Assembly: GCA_026992075.1 (NCBI GenBank)
Contig: JALXAM010000062.1
Coordinates: 1-51,371 of the forward strand
Direction: 5' to 3'
Source: Sedimenticola sp.
GTDB lineage: Bacteria > Pseudomonadota > Gammaproteobacteria > Chromatiales > Chromatiaceae
Length of the DNA: 51,371 bases
Shown: piece after piece, positions 37,377 through 47,470 of the stretch
How the letters are laid out: each line of letters starts with the position of its first letter
How positions within the stretch are numbered: the first letter of the stretch is position 1
The notes under the pieces: generated by a model
Seen by the model: the letters and a program-made list of their open reading frames with translations, nothing else
Told to the model about the DNA's origin: nothing
The model's database searches: none
Made by a program: the position numbers and the translations under genes

Positions 37377-38528
37377 ATGAATCCCCAAGCCAAGCGCCCC
37401 GTCCGCTACGGCGCCACCCCGGAGGAAGCGGCCTTCTACCGCGACTTGGTGGCCCGCCACGGCTCGCCCCTGCTGGTGGTGAGCCGCGAGGCGCTGCGCC
37501 GGCAGTACCAGTCGCTGCAACACCAGCTGCCCGGCGTCTCCCTCTATTACGCCATCAAGGCCTTTCCCCATCCCGCGGTGGTGGAGACCCTGGCGGAACT
37601 GGGGTGTCATTTCGACGTCGCCTCCGAGGGGGAGCTGGAGCTACTGCGGGCGCTGCGCATCAGCGGACGCAAGACCATCCACACCCACCCGGTGAAGAAG
37701 GTGGACCAGATCAAGGCGGCCCTGCGCGGCGGCTCCACCACCTTCGTGGTGGATAACCTGGACGAGCTGAAGAAGCTCACCCCCTGGCGCCACCGTGTGG
37801 GCGTGCTGCTGCGGGTCGCCTTCCGCAGCCCCAGCGCGGCGGTGGATCTGTCCCGCAAGTTCGGTTGCCTGCCGGAACAGGCCAAGGCACTGGCGCTGGA
37901 GGGACAGGCAGCCGGCTTCCAGGTGCGCGGCCTCTCCTTCCACGTGGGCTCCCAGAGCACCGATCCCGCCACCCATGTCGCCGCCATCGAGGCCTGCGGC
38001 CGGCTCATCGGGGAGATCAACCGGGAGGCGCGCCATCCCCTGGCCACCCTGGACATCGGCGGCGGCTTTCCGGTGGACTACGCCCAGGCCGGCTTCGACT
38101 TCGATGCCTACTTCGCCCCCATTCGCGAAGCGCTGGCCGCGCTGACCGATGACCTCCACCTCATCGCCGAGCCCGGCCGCTACCTGGTGGCGCCAGCGGT
38201 GCGGGCCGTCTCCACCGTCATCGGCAAGGCGCGCCGCGGCGACCGCCAGTGGTACTACCTGGACGACGGCATCTACGGCTCCTACTCCGGCCAACTGTTC
38301 GACCACGCGGTCTATCCCCTGCAGGTGCTGCGGGACGACCGCCCCCGCCACCCCGCGGTCCTCGCGGGCCCCACCTGCGACAGCATCGACGTCATCGCCG
38401 AGGGGCTGGAGCTGCCCGAGCTGGAAGAGGGCGACCTGGTGATCGGCCACCTCATGGGCGCCTACACCGCCGCCACCTCCACCCGCTTCAACTCCCTGAA
38501 TGCCGCCAAGGTGGTGGTCGTGGAGTAG
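37377..38528 (+). CDS. Type III PLP-dependent ornithine/lysine decarboxylase
   Basis: An alanine-racemase-fold decarboxylase of 383 aa like eukaryotic-type ornithine decarboxylase. The PLP Lys is in SLYYAIKAFPHPAV. Other blocks are FDVASEGELELL, LSFHVGSQSTDP, LDIGGGFPVDY, LIAEPGRYLVAPA and the C-terminal substrate Cys in GPTCDSIDVIAEGLELPE. It would supply putrescine (or cadaverine) to SpeE; ornithine is likely, but lysine cannot be excluded. The ATG has no obvious ribosome site: the upstream 20 bases are pyrimidine-rich and abut a REP and MITE, which may have displaced the original leader. Confidence 0.9.
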   Translation: MNPQAKRPVRYGATPEEAAFYRDLVARHGSPLLVVSREALRRQYQSLQHQLPGVSLYYAIKAFPHPAVVETLAELGCHFDVASEGELELLRALRISGRKTIHTHPVKKVDQIKAALRGGSTTFVVDNLDELKKLTPWRHRVGVLLRVAFRSPSAAVDLSRKFGCLPEQAKALALEGQAAGFQVRGLSFHVGSQSTDPATHVAAIEACGRLIGEINREARHPLATLDIGGGFPVDYAQAGFDFDAYFAPIREALAALTDDLHLIAEPGRYLVAPAVRAVSTVIGKARRGDRQWYYLDDGIYGSYSGQLFDHAVYPLQVLRDDRPRHPAVLAGPTCDSIDVIAEGLELPELEEGDLVIGHLMGAYTAATSTRFNSLNAAKVVVVE

Positions 38529-38534
38529 TCCTGG

Positions 38535-41500
38535 ATGCTGCAATTGCACACCGCAAACCGCTTGGAGGAGCTGGCCGACGCCCTTTTCCAGGCCCGCGGG
38601 GAAACCCGCCGTTCGCCGTTCGAGCGTCTGGTGGTGGTCTGCGAGAGCCGGGCGCTGGCCGCCTGGCTGAAGCGCCGCCTCAGCCTGGAACAGGGCATCG
38701 CCTGCCTGGTGGAGACACCACTACCGGCCACCTGGTTGTGGCAGACCCTGCGCCGGCTGCTGGAACTGCCGCCGGCCGACGATCCCCTGGACCGGGAGCC
38801 GATAACCTGGCGCCTGCTGCCCCTGCTGCACCCCGAGAGGCTGCGCCGGGCGCCGGCCTTCGCCCGGCTAGCGGACTATCTCCGCGACGACGACAACGGG
38901 CTGAAGCGCTGGCAGCTCGCCCGGCGCATCGCCGACGCCTTCGACCGCTACCAGTACCATCGCCCCGGGCTGGTCCGGGACTGGTCCGCCGGCCGGGAGG
39001 AGCACTGGCAGGCGCTGCTCTGGCGCGCCCTTGCGGAGCAGGTGGAGACCCACCGGGTGGCGCTCATCGACGACTTCCTCGAGCGCCTGCGGGAAGGCCG
39101 CATCGAACGGCTGCCGGAACGGGCGGACCTGTTCTCCATCCACCAGCTGCCGCCGCTGCTGATGCAGGCCTACGCCGCCCTGTCACGGCGCATGGAGCTG
39201 CATCTGTGGCTGCTCTCGCCCACGGAGCACTACTGGGCCGATCTGAACACCCCCCGGGAGATGGCCCTGAAAAGACGCGACGACCCGGACAATCTGCAGC
39301 TGTGGCAGCAGGGCAACCCGCTGCTCACCCAGTGGGGCCGCCAGGTCCGCGGTTTCCAGGATCTGCTGCTGCAGGAGGAGATCGCGCTGCAGCCGGCTTC
39401 CGAGCACTTCCAGCCGCCGCAGCGCCACAGCCTGCTGGGCCATCTGCAGGCCGACATCTACGACGCGGTGGACACGGCCCCGAAGCGCCCCACCCTGCTC
39501 CCGGACGAGGGTCCCCTGCCCTCCATCCAGTTCCATCTCTGCCACGGCCCGCTGCGCGAGTGCCAGGTGCTGCACGACACCCTGCTCCACTGCCTGCAGG
39601 CGGACGAGACCCTGCAGCCGGAGGAGATCCTGGTGATGGTGCCGGAGATCGGCCGCTACGCCCCCTACATCCAGGCGGTGTTCGGCAGCGTTCGCGATCA
39701 GACGCGGCTGCCCTTCCATTTGGCCGACGTGCTGCATGCCGATGAACACCCCCTGATCCACGCCTTCCTGGAACTGCTGGAGCTGCCGGAGTGGCGCTTC
39801 GGCCGCGCCCAGGTGCTGGGGCTGGCGGACCTGCCCCAGGTGCGCCGCCGTTTCGGCCTGGAGGAGGCCGACCTGGCCGAGCTGGCCGACCTGTTCGATC
39901 AGCTGCGGGTCTACTGGGGGCTGGATGGCGGGCACCGGCAGGCGCTGGGGCTGCCGGCGCTGGACGACAACAGCTGGCGACAGGCGGTGCAGCGGGTGAT
40001 GGCGGGGTTGGCGCTGGGCGGGCAGGCGCTGTACCGGGCCGGTGACCGGGTGATCGCCCCGGCCGGCGGCATCGGCGCCCAGCAGGCGGAACGGGCGGCT
40101 CGTTTCTTCGACCTGCTGGAGACCCTGCGCCACTGGGCCGCGCAACTCGGCGAAGAGGCCACCCCCGGGGAATGGAGCCGGCGGCTGGGGCGGATGCTCG
40201 ACGATCTTTTCGCCGACGGCGGCGACGACAGCGACCGGTTGCAGCGCATCCGCGAAGCGCTGGCAGAGCTGGCGCGCATGGAAGAGCTGGAGGTGGGGCC
40301 CGTTTCACGCACCGTGGCGAAGCGGTTCCTGGAAGAGCGCGCCGGCAGCGAGCAGCTCCACGGCCGGCTCTACCGCGAGGGCATCACCTTCTGCGCCATG
40401 CGCCCGCTGCGCGGGGTGCCCTTCCGTGTCATCGCCCTGCTCGGGCTGCAAGAGTCCGCCTTCCCCCGCCGGGGAAGCCATGTCGAGTTCGACCGCATGG
40501 CCAGCCGCCGCCAGGGCGACCCGGATCCCGCCCAGGAGGACCGTTTCCTCTTTCTGGAGACCCTGCTGGCGGCGCGGGAGCGTCTCATCCTCAGCTACAC
40601 CGGCCGCAACCCGCGCAACAACGACCCGCTGGAGCCCTCGGTGGTGGTGCGGGAGCTGATGGAATACCTGGACGAACGCTACCGCTTCCAGGGCAAGGAG
40701 GAGATTCCCATCAGCCGAGCGCTCAGCCGCCTGCACCCGCTGCATCCCTTCAGCCCACGCAACTTCGGCGCCGCGGAGGGGGAGGCGAAGGAGAACCGGG
40801 ACTCCCTCCTGCTGAAGGGGCTGGCCGGCCACGACCGGCGCTGGTTCCAGGCCGCCCGCGCCATCGCCGGGCACCGCCCCCGGGCGCCGCAAAGGGGCTG
40901 GCCAGGGGAACCCCTGGTCGATCCGGCTCCCGCCGACATTGCGGCTGCGGCAAACGAGGTCACCCCCGGCGAACTGGCCCGGTTCCTGCGCGACCCGGTG
41001 AGACACTTCGTGCAGCAGCGCCTGCGGCTGCAGGCGCCGGAGGACCCGGCCCTGGCCGAGGAGGAGCCGCTCTCCCTGGACGGCCTGGAGAAATGGAAGG
41101 TGCGCGATCTCTGCCTGCAGCTCTGGCAGCAGGGCCGTACGCCGGAGGAGGCCCGCCTCGAGGCCCGCGCCCGGGGTCTCCTGCCCCACGGCCCCTGGGG
41201 GGAGCGGGTGCTGGCGGAGGTGGAGAGTGAGATCGAAGCCATCGCCGCGCGCTGCGCCCGGCACGGCATCGAGCCGCCCCTCCAGTGGCGGTCGGTGGAC
41301 ATCGACCTGCAACTGGAAAGCGGCGGCGAAAGCTGGCGCATCGGTGGCCGGGTCCGGGAGGTGCTGGCCGAAGGGGGCGCAGTGCTGCTCAGCGCCGGCA
41401 AGTATGGAATGAGCAGGCTGCTGGAGCTCTGGGTGCAGCACCTCTGCCTGCAGGCGGCCAACCTGTGCCGGGAGCGCCCGGCTCACGCCTTCTTCCAGGA

Positions 41501-41834
41501 CCGGGCGGCCGTCATCGCGCCTCTCGATCCCGGAGAGGCGCAGCAGGAGCTGGCCGGCCTGATCCGGCTCTACCGCCAGGGACAGGAAACCCCGCTGCCG
41601 CTGCCGAAAACCACCTTCGACCGTTTCACCGAAGCAGCATCGAAGGCCGGGGACGAACAGGCCCTGGAGAGCGCCGCCACGGCCTGGTGGGACGATCACC
41701 ACGGCGCGGACCGCGACCGGTTCTGGAACCGGGTGGTTCTGCATGGCCGCGAATGGCAACCCGACGAGGCCCTGGTGGAAACGGCCCGCAGGCTCACCGA
41801 TCCCCTGCTCGCCCGCCTCAGGCTGGAAGAATGA
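38535..41834 (+). CDS. recC: Exodeoxyribonuclease V subunit gamma
   Basis: RecC recognises Chi and splits the DNA duplex in the RecBCD repair nuclease. The 1099-aa protein has the family's opening LHTANRLEELADAL, VVVCESRALAAWLKRRLS and DLFSIHQLPPLLMQAYAALS, then PLRGVPFRVIALLGLQESAFPR and TPGELARFLRDPVRHFV. Helicase and nuclease motifs are inactive in this subunit by family knowledge. It begins 6 bases after the decarboxylase stop with GGAG upstream. It overlaps recB by the ATGA motif. Confidence 0.96.
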   Translation: MLQLHTANRLEELADALFQARGETRRSPFERLVVVCESRALAAWLKRRLSLEQGIACLVETPLPATWLWQTLRRLLELPPADDPLDREPITWRLLPLLHPERLRRAPAFARLADYLRDDDNGLKRWQLARRIADAFDRYQYHRPGLVRDWSAGREEHWQALLWRALAEQVETHRVALIDDFLERLREGRIERLPERADLFSIHQLPPLLMQAYAALSRRMELHLWLLSPTEHYWADLNTPREMALKRRDDPDNLQLWQQGNPLLTQWGRQVRGFQDLLLQEEIALQPASEHFQPPQRHSLLGHLQADIYDAVDTAPKRPTLLPDEGPLPSIQFHLCHGPLRECQVLHDTLLHCLQADETLQPEEILVMVPEIGRYAPYIQAVFGSVRDQTRLPFHLADVLHADEHPLIHAFLELLELPEWRFGRAQVLGLADLPQVRRRFGLEEADLAELADLFDQLRVYWGLDGGHRQALGLPALDDNSWRQAVQRVMAGLALGGQALYRAGDRVIAPAGGIGAQQAERAARFFDLLETLRHWAAQLGEEATPGEWSRRLGRMLDDLFADGGDDSDRLQRIREALAELARMEELEVGPVSRTVAKRFLEERAGSEQLHGRLYREGITFCAMRPLRGVPFRVIALLGLQESAFPRRGSHVEFDRMASRRQGDPDPAQEDRFLFLETLLAARERLILSYTGRNPRNNDPLEPSVVVRELMEYLDERYRFQGKEEIPISRALSRLHPLHPFSPRNFGAAEGEAKENRDSLLLKGLAGHDRRWFQAARAIAGHRPRAPQRGWPGEPLVDPAPADIAAAANEVTPGELARFLRDPVRHFVQQRLRLQAPEDPALAEEEPLSLDGLEKWKVRDLCLQLWQQGRTPEEARLEARARGLLPHGPWGERVLAEVESEIEAIAARCARHGIEPPLQWRSVDIDLQLESGGESWRIGGRVREVLAEGGAVLLSAGKYGMSRLLELWVQHLCLQAANLCRERPAHAFFQDRAAVIAPLDPGEAQQELAGLIRLYRQGQETPLPLPKTTFDRFTEAASKAGDEQALESAATAWWDDHHGADRDRFWNRVVLHGREWQPDEALVETARRLTDPLLARLRLEE

Positions 41835-44800
41835 CCGTGACCGAGCTGGACATCCAGGGTATCGACACCGGCAGGATCCATCTCATCGAGGCCAATGCCG
41901 GCACCGGCAAGACCTACGCCATCGCCAACCTGTTCCTGCGCTGGGTGCTGGAGGGGCGCCGCGCCCGGGAGATCCTGGTGGTCACCTTCACCAATGCCGC
42001 CACCGACGAGCTGCGCGGGCGCATCCGCCAGCGGCTGGCGGAAGCCAGGCAGCTGCTGCGGCGGGGCCGGGCGGATGAGGAAGCCGACCCCTGGTTCGCC
42101 TCCCTCCCGGAGCGCCATCCCAAGGGCGAAGCCCGGGACCGGGCGCTGCTCCAGCTGGAGCTGGCCCTGCTGGAGATCGGCGAGGCCCCCATCCACACCA
42201 TCCACGGCTTCTGCCAGCAGACCCTGGCGCAGCAGGCGTTGGCCAGCGGCCAGCCCTTCGAGCCGGAACAGGTGGAGCCCGACGCCGCCATCGAGCGCCT
42301 CACCCGGGACTGGTGGCGGCGCAACACCTACGGCCTTTCCCCCCCGCAGGCGGAGCGGCTCCAGCAGGCCCTGGGCGGCTTCAAGGGGCTGCACCGGAAG
42401 ATCCGGCGGCTGCTCTCCTCCCCCACCCTGGAGTTGTATCCCCCCTTGGAGGAGATCGCCCGGCTGCGAAAGGAGCTGGAGACCCTGGCCGGTCAGTGGG
42501 AAGAACAAAAGGAGCATCTGCGGGAAATGCTGCTCGACCCCCGGTTCCCGCTGAACCGGGGCAGACACAGGATCCCCACCCTGGAAAAGAGCTGGGAAGC
42601 GCTGGAGGAGGCGCTCTCCCGGCGGCCCGTAGCCTGGCCTTCCCCCGAGAGCCTGCAAAAACTCGCGCTCGACCAATTTGCCTTCAGGAAAGAGGCGACG
42701 CCGGAACAGAAAGAACGGCTGGAGAACGACCCCTTGATCTTGCAGCTGCGCGCCCTGCGCCGCGAGCTCGAGGCACTGCCTCCCATCGGCCAGGTGGAGG
42801 TGCTGGCCCGGGCGCGCGAGGAGATCGGGAGGGAACTGCGCCGGGAGAACCGCCGGCTGGGACGCCAGTCCTTCAACGACATGGTCCTGGAACTGCACCA
42901 TGCCCTCCAGGACCACAGCGGGCCGGCGGACCGGCTCGCGTCCCGGGTGGCCGGGGAGCACCCGGTGATCATGGTGGACGAGTTCCAGGACACCGATCCC
43001 CTGCAGTACGAGATCTTCTCGCGCATCCACCGGGCGGGCCGGGCGGAAGGGCACACCCTGATCCTCATCGGCGATCCCAAGCAGGCGATCTACGCCTTCC
43101 GCGGCGGCGACATCTTCACCTACCTGCAGGCCGGGCGGGATGCCGATCGTCACTGGAGCCTGTCGGTGAACTGGCGCTCCACCCCGGAGCTGATCGAGGC
43201 CGTCAACGCCCTGTTCACAGGGCCCGACCCCTTCGTCTATGAAGAGATCCCCTACCATCCCTCCCGGGCGCCGGCGGAGAGACGGGCCGATCCCCTGCGG
43301 GTGGATGGCCGGCCCGAGGCGGCGCTGGTGCTGGAACCCCTGCCCCGGGACGGGAACGGCGAGCCATTCCGCCGGAAGGATGCGGTGGAGGCGCTGGTGC
43401 ACCGCTCCGTGGCCGGCCGCATCGCCGAACTGCTGGCCCTGGCGCGGGAAGGGCGCGCCATGCTGGGCGATCGACCGCTGCAGCCCGGCGACATCGCCGT
43501 GCTGGTGAAGAGCCATCAGGAGGGGGCCGCCATCCGGGACGCCCTGCTGCAACAGGGGGTGCGCGCCGTCTCCGCCGGTCGGGAGAGCATCTGGCAGAGC
43601 GCCGAGGCGGAGGCCCTGCTGCGGCTGCTGGAAGCGGCCATCCTGCCCGGGGAGCGCCTGCTGCAGCGCCAGGCGCTGGCGGTGGACCTGTTCGATCTCA
43701 GGGTGGAGGAGCTGCACCGGTACATGACCGACGCCGCCTGGTGGTCCCGCTGGGTGGCGCTGCTGGCCGGCACCGGCGAACGCTGGCGCAGGCAGGGCTT
43801 CATGGCCGGTTTCCAGCACCTGCTGCAGGAACTGGCCGGGCTGCTGCCCGGGGAAACCGGGGAAGAGAGCGGCTGGCTGTCGCGGGTGGAGCACCCCGAG
43901 CGCACCCTCACCAACCTGCTGCACCTGGCCGACCTGCTGCAGGCCGCCAGCCTGGAACAGGGCACCCCCGAACAGTTGCTGGCCTGGATGAAAGCACGCA
44001 TGCAGGAGCCGGATGCCGGTGCCGACGACAGCCTCCCCCGGCTGGAGAGCGACGAGGAGCTGGTGCGCATCACCACCATCCACGCCAGCAAGGGGCTGCA
44101 GTACCCGCTGGTGTTCGTGCCCTACCTCTGGAATCTCTCGGGCGGTGGCAGCCAGGGGATCGACTGGCACGAGACCGACGGCGACGGCCGTCTGCACCAC
44201 TGGTACTCCCCCGCCTCCTGCAAACGGGGAGCCGACAGCGCGGCGCGGGAGCGGCTGGCCGAGGCGGTGCGTCTGGCCTACGTGGCCCTCACCCGCGCCC
44301 AATCCCACTGCCATCTCCATTTCGGGCGCGGGGGAAGCAACCGGGACGGCAGCGCGCTGGCCTGGCTGTTCTCCGGGCAGGAACACGATTTCTCCGGCGG
44401 GCCTTTCCGGGAAGAGGAAGAGATCCGGCTGCCGCAGCGGCTGGCCGCCCATCCTCACATCCGGGTGATCCAGCCGGAGCAGACGGCGAGCGCAGCGGAA
44501 GTGCAGGCCGGAGCACCAGCCCCCGCCACGCCGCCGGCGGAACTGAGGTGCAGCGCCTTCACCCGCGCCCTGCGCCGCAACTGGCGCATCGGCTCCTTCT
44601 CCGCCATGACCCGGGGGGTGCACCAGGCCACCCAGGCTCCCGCCGCCACCGGCGCGGAGCACTTCGCCCTCCGTTACCCCGCCGGTGCCCAGGTGGGCAA
44701 CCTGCTCCACGGCCTGCTGGAGCAGATCGATCCTCGCGAAGCGCTGGAACCACAGGTTCGGAACCTGGCCCGCTGGATGTTTCCCCGCTTCGGCATTCCG

Positions 44801-45424
44801 GAAGACGAGGTTTACGGCGACCTGACTGGGCTGGCCACCTGGATCGGGGAGGTGCTGGACACCCCCCTGGACGAAAGCGGGCTCACCCTGCGCGGCCTGG
44901 AGCCGGGACGCACGCTGCGGGAGCTGCAGTTCGACCTGGGCACCGGCCTGATCCGAAAGGAGGCGGTGAACGAGCTTCTCGCCCGCGCCGCCGGGGGCGA
45001 ACGGACGCCGCTGGAGTTCGAAGAGTTCCAGGGCATGCTCACCGGCGCCATCGACCTGGTGTTCGAGCACGGGGGGCGCTACTTTCTGGCGGACTATAAG
45101 AGCAACCTGCTGGGCCGCACCCTGGAGGACTACCGGCCGCAGCGGCTGCAACGGGAGATTCTCGACCGCCATTACGATCTGCAGTACCTGATCTACACCC
45201 TGGCGCTGCATCGCCACCTGCGCAACAGCCTCCCCGGGTACGATTACGAGCACCACTTCGGCGGCGTCTTCTACCTGTTCCTGCGGGGTATGCGACCGCA
45301 GGTGGGGCCGAAATACGGCGTCTGGTTCGGGCGGCCCGGGTTCGAAACCGTGCAGCTCATGGACCGGCAGATCATCGGGCTGCCCGCAGATCCCCCCCGG
45401 AAAAAGGGATTCTCACCGGACTGA
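41831..45424 (+). CDS. recB: Exodeoxyribonuclease V subunit beta
   Basis: RecB is the 3'-5' helicase and nuclease of RecBCD. In 1197 residues it has Walker A IEANAGTGKTYAIANLFLRW, VTFTNAATDELRGRIRQRL, the DExx motif MVDEFQDTDPLQYEIFSRI, GDPKQAIYAFRGGDIF, ITTIHASKGLQYPLVF and AYVALTRAQSHC. A C-terminal nuclease domain has GAIDLVFEHGGRYFLADYKS with the Asp/Lys catalytic set. The ATG at 41831 overlaps the recC stop. The longer frame upstream is a shadow of recC. Confidence 0.97.
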   Translation: MTVTELDIQGIDTGRIHLIEANAGTGKTYAIANLFLRWVLEGRRAREILVVTFTNAATDELRGRIRQRLAEARQLLRRGRADEEADPWFASLPERHPKGEARDRALLQLELALLEIGEAPIHTIHGFCQQTLAQQALASGQPFEPEQVEPDAAIERLTRDWWRRNTYGLSPPQAERLQQALGGFKGLHRKIRRLLSSPTLELYPPLEEIARLRKELETLAGQWEEQKEHLREMLLDPRFPLNRGRHRIPTLEKSWEALEEALSRRPVAWPSPESLQKLALDQFAFRKEATPEQKERLENDPLILQLRALRRELEALPPIGQVEVLARAREEIGRELRRENRRLGRQSFNDMVLELHHALQDHSGPADRLASRVAGEHPVIMVDEFQDTDPLQYEIFSRIHRAGRAEGHTLILIGDPKQAIYAFRGGDIFTYLQAGRDADRHWSLSVNWRSTPELIEAVNALFTGPDPFVYEEIPYHPSRAPAERRADPLRVDGRPEAALVLEPLPRDGNGEPFRRKDAVEALVHRSVAGRIAELLALAREGRAMLGDRPLQPGDIAVLVKSHQEGAAIRDALLQQGVRAVSAGRESIWQSAEAEALLRLLEAAILPGERLLQRQALAVDLFDLRVEELHRYMTDAAWWSRWVALLAGTGERWRRQGFMAGFQHLLQELAGLLPGETGEESGWLSRVEHPERTLTNLLHLADLLQAASLEQGTPEQLLAWMKARMQEPDAGADDSLPRLESDEELVRITTIHASKGLQYPLVFVPYLWNLSGGGSQGIDWHETDGDGRLHHWYSPASCKRGADSAARERLAEAVRLAYVALTRAQSHCHLHFGRGGSNRDGSALAWLFSGQEHDFSGGPFREEEEIRLPQRLAAHPHIRVIQPEQTASAAEVQAGAPAPATPPAELRCSAFTRALRRNWRIGSFSAMTRGVHQATQAPAATGAEHFALRYPAGAQVGNLLHGLLEQIDPREALEPQVRNLARWMFPRFGIPEDEVYGDLTGLATWIGEVLDTPLDESGLTLRGLEPGRTLRELQFDLGTGLIRKEAVNELLARAAGGERTPLEFEEFQGMLTGAIDLVFEHGGRYFLADYKSNLLGRTLEDYRPQRLQREILDRHYDLQYLIYTLALHRHLRNSLPGYDYEHHFGGVFYLFLRGMRPQVGPKYGVWFGRPGFETVQLMDRQIIGLPADPPRKKGFSPD

Positions 45425-45449
45425 AGCCGGTCCCGGGGAACCAAACGGA

Positions 45450-47333
45450 ATGCAGGGAAACCGATCCATGCCACGAGCCACCACCCACCCCCTCGACCTT
45501 TTGCTCGAGCAGGCCGGCGCCCGTTCCGCCCTGGCGCGCCACTTCGCCCGTTTCTGTCACCAGCTCGACCCGCAGGCCGCCGACGAAGCGCTGCTGGGCG
45601 CGGCCCTGGTGGCCGAACGCAACCTCGAAGGGGGTGACACCTGCCTGACGCTGGAGCGGCTGGCCGGGCAGGAGATGCCGGCGCAGGCCCCGGACCTGCG
45701 ACCCTTCCGGCTCCCCGCTCTGGAGAACTGGCTCACCGTCTTGGCGGAAGCCGGCTTCGTGGGCCGCCCCGGGGAAGAGGCGCCGCTGGTGCTGGAGGGC
45801 ACCCGCCTCTACCTGACCCGCCACTGGCGGGAGGAGGTGCGCATCGCCGCGACCCTCCGGCAGCTGGACCGCCCCCGGGCGGTGGCCGACCGTCAATGGC
45901 TGGCGCGCCGCCTGGCCGAGCTCTTTCCGGTGCCGGACCCGGACCAGGCCGAAGGTCCCCTGGGACAAAAGCGGGCCGCCGCCATGGCGCTCACGCGGGG
46001 GCTCACCATCCTCACCGGCGGCCCCGGCACCGGCAAGACCACCACCGTCACCCGCATCCTCGCCCTGCTGCTGGAACAGGAACCGGAGCTTCGCATCCGC
46101 CTTGCCGCTCCCACCGGCAAGGCCGCGGCGCGGCTCACCGAGAGCATCGCCCTGCAGTGTCTTTCCCTGCGGGATCAGGTGGACGCCGGCCTGCTGGACC
46201 GCCTCCAGAGGCTGGAAGCCGCCACCCTGCACCGCCTGCTGGGCTGGCGTCCCGACGGGTTCGAGTTCGACCAGGAAAACCCGCTGCCCTGCGACTGCCT
46301 GCTCATCGACGAGAGCTCCATGGTGGATCAGACCCTCATGGCCCGGCTCCTGGAGGCTCTGCCCGGGCACGCCCGCCTGATCCTGCTGGGCGACCGCCAC
46401 CAGCTCGCCTCGGTGGAGGCCGGCAGCGTGCTCGGGGATCTCACCGGACGCGGCGCCACCCCTGCCCTTTCACCGCAACGGGCAGCGGAGCTGGAGGCGC
46501 TCGGCATCGGAATCGATGGAAAAGAGATCCGCCAAAACACTCCTCCCCTCTTCGACTGCCTGGCCGAGCTGCGCTACAGCTACCGCTTCGCCAGCGGCGG
46601 CGGCATCGGCCGGCTGGCCAGGGCCGTGAACCGCGGCGATGCAGAGGCGGTCCGGCAGCTGCTGGACCAACCCGATGACGAGATCACCTGGATGGAATCC
46701 GGCGACAGCCAACCTCCGGCAGCCCTGGTCTCCCTGGCCGCCGACTGGTACGAGCCCCTGTTCCAGGCCGGTGATGCGCAAGAGGCGCTGGAGCGTTTCA
46801 ACCAAATGCGCATCCTCACCGCCCGCACCGAAGGCCCCTGGGGCGAGGCGGAGATCCGGTCCCGGCTGGAGGAGACCCTGCGCCGGCGGGGCCGCATTCC
46901 CGCCGTCCCCGGACGCCTCTACCGCGGCCTGCCCATCCTGGTGCTGCGGAACGACCGCGAAACCGGGCTGTTCAACGGCGACACCGGCATCCTCTGGCCC
47001 GACAGGGAGGACGAAGAGACCCTCTTCGCCTGGTTCCAGGCCCCCGGCGGCGGGCTGACCCGCTATTCGCTCCACCAGCTCCCCGAGTGGCAGCCGGCCT
47101 GGACCCTCACCGTGCACCGCAGCCAGGGCTCCGAGTACCACCGCGTGGCCCTGGTACTGCCCCCGGCCGACTCCCGTCTGCTCAGCCGCGAACTGCTTTA
47201 CACCGGCATCACCCGGGCCCGCGAACACTGTCTCCTCTGCGGCGGCAGGGAGACCCTGCTGGCAGCCTGCGACAGGGTGCAGGAGCGCAGTTCCGGACTG
47301 TACGAAAGACTGACCGCCCTGTATGACGGATAG
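45450..47333 (+). CDS. recD: Exodeoxyribonuclease V subunit alpha
   Basis: RecD is the 5'-3' helicase of RecBCD. It is 627 aa from the ATG at 45450 (or 621 from 45468, which has AGGGAA upstream). Motifs: Walker A ILTGGPGTGKTTTVTRILAL, RLAAPTGKAAARLTESI, LLIDESSMVDQTLMARLL, LILLGDRHQLASVEAGSVLGD and TVHRSQGSEYHRVALVLP. It follows recB with a 25-base gap. All three subunits are together, so this is a full RecBCD locus and the organism should use Chi-like signals. Confidence 0.95.
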   Translation: MQGNRSMPRATTHPLDLLLEQAGARSALARHFARFCHQLDPQAADEALLGAALVAERNLEGGDTCLTLERLAGQEMPAQAPDLRPFRLPALENWLTVLAEAGFVGRPGEEAPLVLEGTRLYLTRHWREEVRIAATLRQLDRPRAVADRQWLARRLAELFPVPDPDQAEGPLGQKRAAAMALTRGLTILTGGPGTGKTTTVTRILALLLEQEPELRIRLAAPTGKAAARLTESIALQCLSLRDQVDAGLLDRLQRLEAATLHRLLGWRPDGFEFDQENPLPCDCLLIDESSMVDQTLMARLLEALPGHARLILLGDRHQLASVEAGSVLGDLTGRGATPALSPQRAAELEALGIGIDGKEIRQNTPPLFDCLAELRYSYRFASGGGIGRLARAVNRGDAEAVRQLLDQPDDEITWMESGDSQPPAALVSLAADWYEPLFQAGDAQEALERFNQMRILTARTEGPWGEAEIRSRLEETLRRRGRIPAVPGRLYRGLPILVLRNDRETGLFNGDTGILWPDREDEETLFAWFQAPGGGLTRYSLHQLPEWQPAWTLTVHRSQGSEYHRVALVLPPADSRLLSRELLYTGITRAREHCLLCGGRETLLAACDRVQERSSGLYERLTALYDG

Positions 47334-47470
47334 GTGATCGAAAGAACCCTGTTCAAGACCGGGTGTTGACATCCGGGCTGCTCCCCCTACCATGCCATTG
47401 ATCAATAAAATACTTGAATAACTTGGCTCCAACCCGGGGCGACTATCATGCAAGGGGGAGGCATGGAGAA

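Noticed and set aside
41696-45256. 1186-aa minus-strand open frame opposite recB
   Set aside because: Gln/Pro/Gly/Leu-rich without domains; recB on the other strand has every helicase and nuclease motif.
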